Below, in pieces: positions 59,879 through 64,000 of a stretch of DNA of 64,000 nt. Source of the stretch: Blautia schinkii DSM 10518 (lineage in GTDB: Bacteria; Bacillota; Clostridia; Lachnospirales; Lachnospiraceae); assembly GCA_000702025.1 (NCBI GenBank), contig JNKJ01000020.1, positions 1 through 64,000 on the forward strand, written 5' to 3'. The first letter of the stretch is position 1, and the number at the start of each line of letters is the position of its first letter. Both the position numbers and the translations under genes were made by a program. The notes under the pieces are model-generated. The model ran no database searches and was not told the DNA's origin. It was given only the letters and a program-made list of their open reading frames with translations.

Positions 59879-60166
59879 TTAATTAATAGTTTGTTTTGGA
59901 ACAAATTCAATTTTAATATTCATTCCCAGCCCTTCTGCAAGCCGCTTTAGTAACTTTAAGGATGGATTAGCATTTCCATTTTCCAATTTGCTAATATCTG
60001 CTCTGTCAATTCCAGTACGGTCTGCCAACTGCTGTTGAGTAAGGTGCTGATCTCTCCGTGCTTCTATCATTGCCCGAATAACTTGAAATTCAGGCTCTAA
60101 AGCATCATACTCGGCTTTCACTCGAGGATTAGATAAATGTTCTTTTTTCAATTCTTCCAAGTTCAT
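59879..60166 (-). CDS. HigA-like XRE antitoxin/regulator
   Basis: 95 aa helix-turn-helix protein: VIRAMIEARRDQHLTQQQLA, DRTGIDRADISKLENGNANP, SLKLLKRLAEGLGMNIKIEF is the HigA/XRE antitoxin form. Start ATG 60,166 has GAGAGGAG at ideal spacing; GTG 60,172 is too close to it. No complete toxin gene is adjacent, only the 18-codon ORF upstream. Confidence 0.78.
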   Translation of the reverse strand: MNLEELKKEHLSNPRVKAEYDALEPEFQVIRAMIEARRDQHLTQQQLADRTGIDRADISKLENGNANPSLKLLKRLAEGLGMNIKIEFVPKQTIN

Positions 60167-60168
60167 AT

Positions 60169-60225
60169 TCACTGCTCCTCTCTATTCAGATAATCGCGCC
60201 TATATTTTTGAGCAAGCTTTTTCAT
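60169..60225 (-). CDS. 18-aa ORF upstream of the HigA-like gene
   Basis: MKKLAQKYRRDYLNREEQ, preceded by AAAGGA and a consensus-spaced promoter. Either a leader peptide or a toxin gene remnant; the stop overlaps the HigA-like start region, which would couple translation. Confidence 0.4.
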   Translation of the reverse strand: MKKLAQKYRRDYLNREEQ

Positions 60226-60257
60226 TACACATTCCTTTTAACTTCTTTTCTATTTTT

Positions 60258-60286
60258 ATTATAGTGGAATATATCCCTCATATCAA
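60258..60286 (-). promoter_or_regulatory. Promoter of the HigA-like gene
   Basis: On the minus strand TTGATA (complement of 60,281-60,286), 17 bases, TATAAT (complement of 60,258-60,263). Confidence 0.7.
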
Positions 60287-60324
60287 TTGCCAAAAAACTT
60301 TTCATTCGCAATAGACACAAAAAG

Positions 60325-60376
60325 AAACGCCGCAAACCTGCAAAAATATATTGTTTATGCAGGTTTATAGCGTTTC
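60325..60376 (-). terminator. Terminator after the transglycosylase gene
   Basis: GAAACGC, then AAACCTGCA, pair with TGCAGGTTT, then GCGTTTC; on the minus strand the stem is followed by TTTTTG. Confidence 0.7.
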
Positions 60377-60401
60377 GTAAATAGGTGTTATGCTCTGCGT
60401 A

Positions 60402-61448
60402 TTACGCCACACATTCCACCAATTCCTTAATATATTTATAAAAATCCTGCAGGATTTTCCAGTCCGGGTTTATGGAGGAGAGAAAATCGCAGCCCTGGGT
60501 AAAGAATAAATCGACCTTATCCGGTTCATCGGAGGAGGCTGAAGCAGTTTGTACATCGTTGGCTTCCGGGATTGCCTCCGGCATCGCTTCCGGATGAATA
60601 CCGCTGGAATTTGTTTCACTGTTTGCATAGGCAGTGTTCGTAAAATCAGCATTTGCGTAATCAGCATTTGTATAATCACTATCTATCGTGTGTGAAGTAT
60701 CTATTACACCGGCAGCGTTATCCTGCTTTTCCGCGCCTAATGGAAGTGCGGCCCTGTTGTTATGCTCACCTTCGGAGAGGTAACCTGCCTCAATCATCTG
60801 CGCTCGCACCTGCTCCTGGCGCTTGACTGCAAGCTGCGGATTATCCACCGGATTGTATACGGAGGGGGCATTGGGGATGCCTGCCAGCATAATGCATTCG
60901 TCCTCGTTAAGCTGCATAGGAGCCTTGGCAAAGTAGCCGCGGCTGGCCTCGCCCACGCTGTTATAGCCGTTACCGAAATAAATGGAATTCAGGTAAAGCT
61001 CGAGGATTTCATTTTTTGTAAAACGTTGTTCCATTTTCATCGCCATAAATACCTCGGCGATTTTACGTGTGAAATGCTTCTCCTGGTCAAAATAAACATT
61101 CTTGGCAAGCTGCTGTGTTATGGTGCTGCCGCCCTGTACAAGGGAGCCGGCCTTAATATCGTTGTAGACCGCTCTAGCAATGGCGATGGGGTCAACGCCC
61201 GGATGCTTATAAAACCGCTTATCCTCAACAGCAATGACGGCATCCCGGTACGTTTCAGGCAGGTCATCAAGACGGGTATATACAGGCTTTGTCTGTATCT
61301 CTATCCTCATTTCCTCGAGACTCATTTTCTTGAGCCCCTGGGAATACATATCATATCCCTGGTATACAATAAACGCACCGCAGAATAAAGCGGCCACAAA
61401 AATCAAGGTTGCAGCTTTTTTAAAAAAACGGATGATCATATCTGTCAC
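60402..61448 (-). CDS. Monofunctional peptidoglycan transglycosylase (GT51)
   Basis: 348 aa membrane-anchored glycan polymerase. One N-terminal TM (ATLIFVAALFCGAFIVYQGY), then the GT51 motifs: AVEDKRFYKHPGVDPIAIAR (catalytic Glu), QGGSTITQQLAKNVYF, KIAEVFMAMKMEQRFTKNEI, LELYLNSIYFGNGYNSVGEA. No transpeptidase domain follows. The C-terminal part contains a degenerate repeat (SDYTNADYANADFTNTAYAN) and a PEAMPEAIPEA run, encoded by short tandem repeats. Start is GTG 61,448. Confidence 0.9.
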   Translation of the reverse strand: MTDMIIRFFKKAATLIFVAALFCGAFIVYQGYDMYSQGLKKMSLEEMRIEIQTKPVYTRLDDLPETYRDAVIAVEDKRFYKHPGVDPIAIARAVYNDIKAGSLVQGGSTITQQLAKNVYFDQEKHFTRKIAEVFMAMKMEQRFTKNEILELYLNSIYFGNGYNSVGEASRGYFAKAPMQLNEDECIMLAGIPNAPSVYNPVDNPQLAVKRQEQVRAQMIEAGYLSEGEHNNRAALPLGAEKQDNAAGVIDTSHTIDSDYTNADYANADFTNTAYANSETNSSGIHPEAMPEAIPEANDVQTASASSDEPDKVDLFFTQGCDFLSSINPDWKILQDFYKYIKELVECVA

Positions 61449-61604
61449 CTGGCCTTTCTTTTTCCTAAGGTTTCTTTGATGATACCAGTATAAGATTTTC
61501 AGATGGAAACTGCCATCGAATCAGCTTACAATTTATATTCTTATCTTACATCTATGTAAGGTGAAATTGTAATATGGACATTGCCGCCGGGAATCTATCC
61601 GGAA

Positions 61605-62588
61605 TCAATCTCCGCTGCAAAGCTGAATCTCTTTTAAAACCGCAAGGGCCTCCTCACGTTTTTTGCGGTACAAATCCAAATCATTATATTCACCAATTCC
61701 AACATAACACTCTAAAAGGCAATAAAACAAAAGATAAATCCGTCGCCGCATCACCCTTTTTTCTTCGTAAAATCCTTCATCCGGGAGGCATGCTCCCCGG
61801 AAAAGTTCCGGAATATTCATCCAGGGCGCTGCCCACTCAAAATCCTCATCTCCAAACACGGCCCGGTCTCCGTCGATAATCATTTTTATGCGGAGCGTGC
61901 CGTTTTCCCGGGAAAAAATCACATTTCCGCTCCACACATCGGTATGCAGAAGTCTGGGTACGCGAATTTCATCCAACAGTTGCTGGTTTGCTGTAAAGAC
62001 CTTTCGAAAAACTCCGGTTTCTTCGGCTGTCAGACCGCCGGTTTTCTCAAGACGCTGCAAAATATCCTCTGCCTCCCGGATAAGACACTGAGACCAGGTA
62101 TGAGAAGCCTTATCTGACACCAGCCTGGAGACAAAACCGAAGCGGTCTCCCACAATCTCATGAAGCCCGGAGGCATACGCGCCCATCTGCTGAAACAGCA
62201 GGGCCTGTTCCTCCTCACTAAGCTCGGCCCGGCTCATAACTTCACCGGATACATACTCTGTTATCATGTAATCTCGATTCAGAAGCTTTCGGGAGGTATC
62301 GCAGACCAGCACACATGGGCAGGAAATACCGGCATTTTCGCATAACTTGTATACCTGGGCTTCTGCTTCCATGAGGTGCTGTTCAAAGCCCATAATCAGA
62401 TGGCGGTTCACCGGCCCGAATCGGAGGATTACATGTCCGCCCTCCCAGGAAGCCTCATAAGTCGTATTAAACATCCCGCCGCTTAAGGGGGAAATCTGCA
62501 CCTTTTCTTTGATTCCAAGCTTCTCCAACAGGATTCTTTCTATACATTCCGGTTCGACTTTTTCATATAAACTTGATTTTTCATTCAT
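61605..62588 (-). CDS. APH-family phosphotransferase, substrate unknown
   Basis: 327 aa kinase-like fold of the aminoglycoside phosphotransferase family: ISPLSGGMFNTTYEASWEGG (nucleotide loop), HTDVWSGNVIFSRENGTLRI (catalytic loop, Asp within HTDVWSGN), MIIDGDRAVFGDEDFEWAAP (metal-binding Asp). Chromosomal members of this kind often phosphorylate sugars, choline-like or amino-sugar metabolites; resistance is not implied. Confidence 0.78.
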   Translation of the reverse strand: MNEKSSLYEKVEPECIERILLEKLGIKEKVQISPLSGGMFNTTYEASWEGGHVILRFGPVNRHLIMGFEQHLMEAEAQVYKLCENAGISCPCVLVCDTSRKLLNRDYMITEYVSGEVMSRAELSEEEQALLFQQMGAYASGLHEIVGDRFGFVSRLVSDKASHTWSQCLIREAEDILQRLEKTGGLTAEETGVFRKVFTANQQLLDEIRVPRLLHTDVWSGNVIFSRENGTLRIKMIIDGDRAVFGDEDFEWAAPWMNIPELFRGACLPDEGFYEEKRVMRRRIYLLFYCLLECYVGIGEYNDLDLYRKKREEALAVLKEIQLCSGD

Positions 62589-62739
62589 CCGTGTGGTTCC
62601 TCCAATTTGTATTCGTGCCTTTCATTATATAGATTTGTGCGGGAACCGCTACTGGAAAGATACTGAATTAACTGAAAAATTTCCATAAATATAACAATTT
62701 CGTAAGGGCAGTGCAAAGGCCGGGGCATCATATCGCACT

Positions 62740-64000
62740 TTAACGGCACAGAGGTTTCGGATAACCGTAGGAACGGAACAGGCGCGTCATGTTTTCTTCA
62801 TTCTTTTTCAGAGCGTCTTCTATGGAGAGGCCGTCATCCAAAATCTGGTGCAGTACATTACAAAGGATTGCTTCAATTTTATTCTGAGGAATGATCAGGG
62901 TATTATTTTTATAAGGTCCGGTTCTTTTATGGGTATAAGAAAAGCTTCTTTCTGTAATGCCCAGCCATGGGTAAAGCTTCAACAATTCCTGACTGTGGTA
63001 AGGGGCAATAACAGGTGACTGACCATCCAGTATAGTCATGTAATAGCTTGTGTCGTGCTGCGTGAGCCAGTCAAAATACGCAAAGGCAGCTTCTGTGTTT
63101 TTTGTAAAAGGATTAAGACCCATATTCCAGCCCACGCTGGCCGGACACTTGCCGGGAAGTATTTCATAACCGATTCGTCCGATAATATTGTTCTGGATAC
63201 CACTTGTAATCTGTGCGGCATATTCCGTATAGGTGATGAGCATGGCTGTTTTTCCTGAAGAAAAATCAGCTACGGTATCAGCAATGGAGGTATGGAATGG
63301 ATTCCCCTTGGTATACTGCAGAGTCTCAAGAATACTTTCTATTGCATGTACATTTTCAGGTGAATAAAGCTTTGGACGGTTATAAGCGTCCCAGAGCATT
63401 CCTCCATAAGCCCATAACCGGATGAGGATTTCCGGAGCAAGTTCTTCATCGGTGATTCCTGCAAAGGAAGTTCCGTATTCTGTAGGCGAATCAGGATTAA
63501 AGTCTCTCGAAAAGAAACGGGCAGTTCCGTTAAATTCTTTCCAGGTTTTTGGCGGGCGGAGGGAAATCTGGTATTGGTTTTGAAAGCTCTTAACGATTTG
63601 GCGGTTTTCAAACAGATCCTTTCGGTAGAACATAATCTGTGAACCGCCGATGATAGGGATGCCGTAATACCGCCCCTCATATTTACAGTTGTCCATATTC
63701 TCCCTGAAGATGGATTCCTTATGAAAACCGGGGCTGTTTATAAAATCTGAAATATCTGATACAAATGTATTCTGGACCATGAAATTCAGCCAGGGAATGT
63801 CAAACATATGAATGTCATAAGCTGCATCTGTGTCAATCGTCTGAGAAATACGGTCCAGCATCTGATTTTGAGGATAAAAATCAAATTCCAGGGCAATACC
63901 TGTTTTTCGCGTAAAATAATCAGACAGGAGCAGTATGGAACGGGAGGTGGCCAGATCTACCATTAAAACCTTCAGCTTTTTAGAATGAACGGCCGGGCTT
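62740..64000 (-). CDS. Extracellular-solute-binding-like protein, N-terminus outside window
   Basis: At least 420 codons, open to the window edge on the minus strand (frame continues above 63,963 as SPAVHSKKLKVL-MVDLATSR). SBP_bac_1 features: FDIPWLNFMVQNTFVSDISD, YYGIPIIGGSQIMFYRKDLF, FSSGKTAMLITYTEYAAQIT. No signal peptide is visible where the binding domain begins, so a longer N-terminal domain, for example a DNA-binding one as in some clostridial regulators, is possible. It cannot be decided here. Confidence 0.7.
   Translation of the reverse strand, partial: SPAVHSKKLKVLMVDLATSRSILLLSDYFTRKTGIALEFDFYPQNQMLDRISQTIDTDAAYDIHMFDIPWLNFMVQNTFVSDISDFINSPGFHKESIFRENMDNCKYEGRYYGIPIIGGSQIMFYRKDLFENRQIVKSFQNQYQISLRPPKTWKEFNGTARFFSRDFNPDSPTEYGTSFAGITDEELAPEILIRLWAYGGMLWDAYNRPKLYSPENVHAIESILETLQYTKGNPFHTSIADTVADFSSGKTAMLITYTEYAAQITSGIQNNIIGRIGYEILPGKCPASVGWNMGLNPFTKNTEAAFAYFDWLTQHDTSYYMTILDGQSPVIAPYHSQELLKLYPWLGITERSFSYTHKRTGPYKNNTLIIPQNKIEAILCNVLHQILDDGLSIEDALKKNEENMTRLFRSYGYPKPLCR

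Noticed and set aside
61605-62588. Aminoglycoside resistance phosphotransferase
   Set aside because: Only the general APH fold is visible; chromosomal context gives no support for resistance, so I kept a neutral name.

Overview
The window looks like a chromosomal segment of a gut Firmicute, most likely a Lachnospiraceae (Clostridium cluster XIVa) member. This rests on AGGAGG ribosome sites, sigma-A promoters, many carbohydrate ABC operons, YesM/YesN two-component systems and a Tn4451-type mobilizable transposon. The genus cannot be fixed from the sequence alone. No rRNA, tRNA or CRISPR array was seen.

Layout. 0-13 kb: tex, a DUF1294 membrane protein, a TetR-controlled DrrAB-type exporter with visible operators, an MscS channel, two paralogous Rpn-like PD-(D/E)XK genes with a near-identical noncoding leader that bracket an ECF sigma/anti-sigma pair, and an SdpR/SdpI operon with a perfect palindromic operator. 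13.0-14.2 kb: no convincing gene, but two long palindromic elements with shared ends and core and different arms; half of a third lies at 328-430. 14.3-27.3 kb: one long plus-strand gene train with a family 5 ABC importer (dppABCDF type), GH29 fucosidase, DeoR regulator, M17 aminopeptidase, CutC and a multidomain cytosolic transglutaminase-fold protein. 27.6-33.8 kb: AraC regulator and a convergent raffinose/melibiose-type operon (binding protein, two permeases, GH36 alpha-galactosidase). 34.2-48.1 kb: YesM/YesN two-component system, CUT1 importer, a URO-D-family protein, a GH78-like rhamnosidase and a GH38 alpha-mannosidase. 48.2-51.5 kb: TetR, GPH-type symporter and a second URO-D-family protein.

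51,759-59,229 is a 7,471-bp mobilizable transposon inserted in, and splitting, a gene for an XRE-desulfoferrodoxin-like protein. Both ends, imperfect terminal inverted repeats, the shared GGA at the crossover (containing the GA expected for TnpX-type recombinases), a MobV-type oriT, MobV relaxase, RepA-like protein, TnpW-like protein and a large serine recombinase are visible. The cargo is an ANT(6)-type streptomycin adenylyltransferase and a small P-loop kinase-like protein. Beyond it are a HigA-like regulator, a transglycosylase-only PBP, an APH-fold phosphotransferase and a binding-protein-like gene cut by the window edge.

The theme is uptake of short glycans or glycopeptides and breakdown by enzymes that lack signal peptides and so act in the cytosol, with local regulators for each locus and hairpins after the binding-protein genes that probably lower permease expression.
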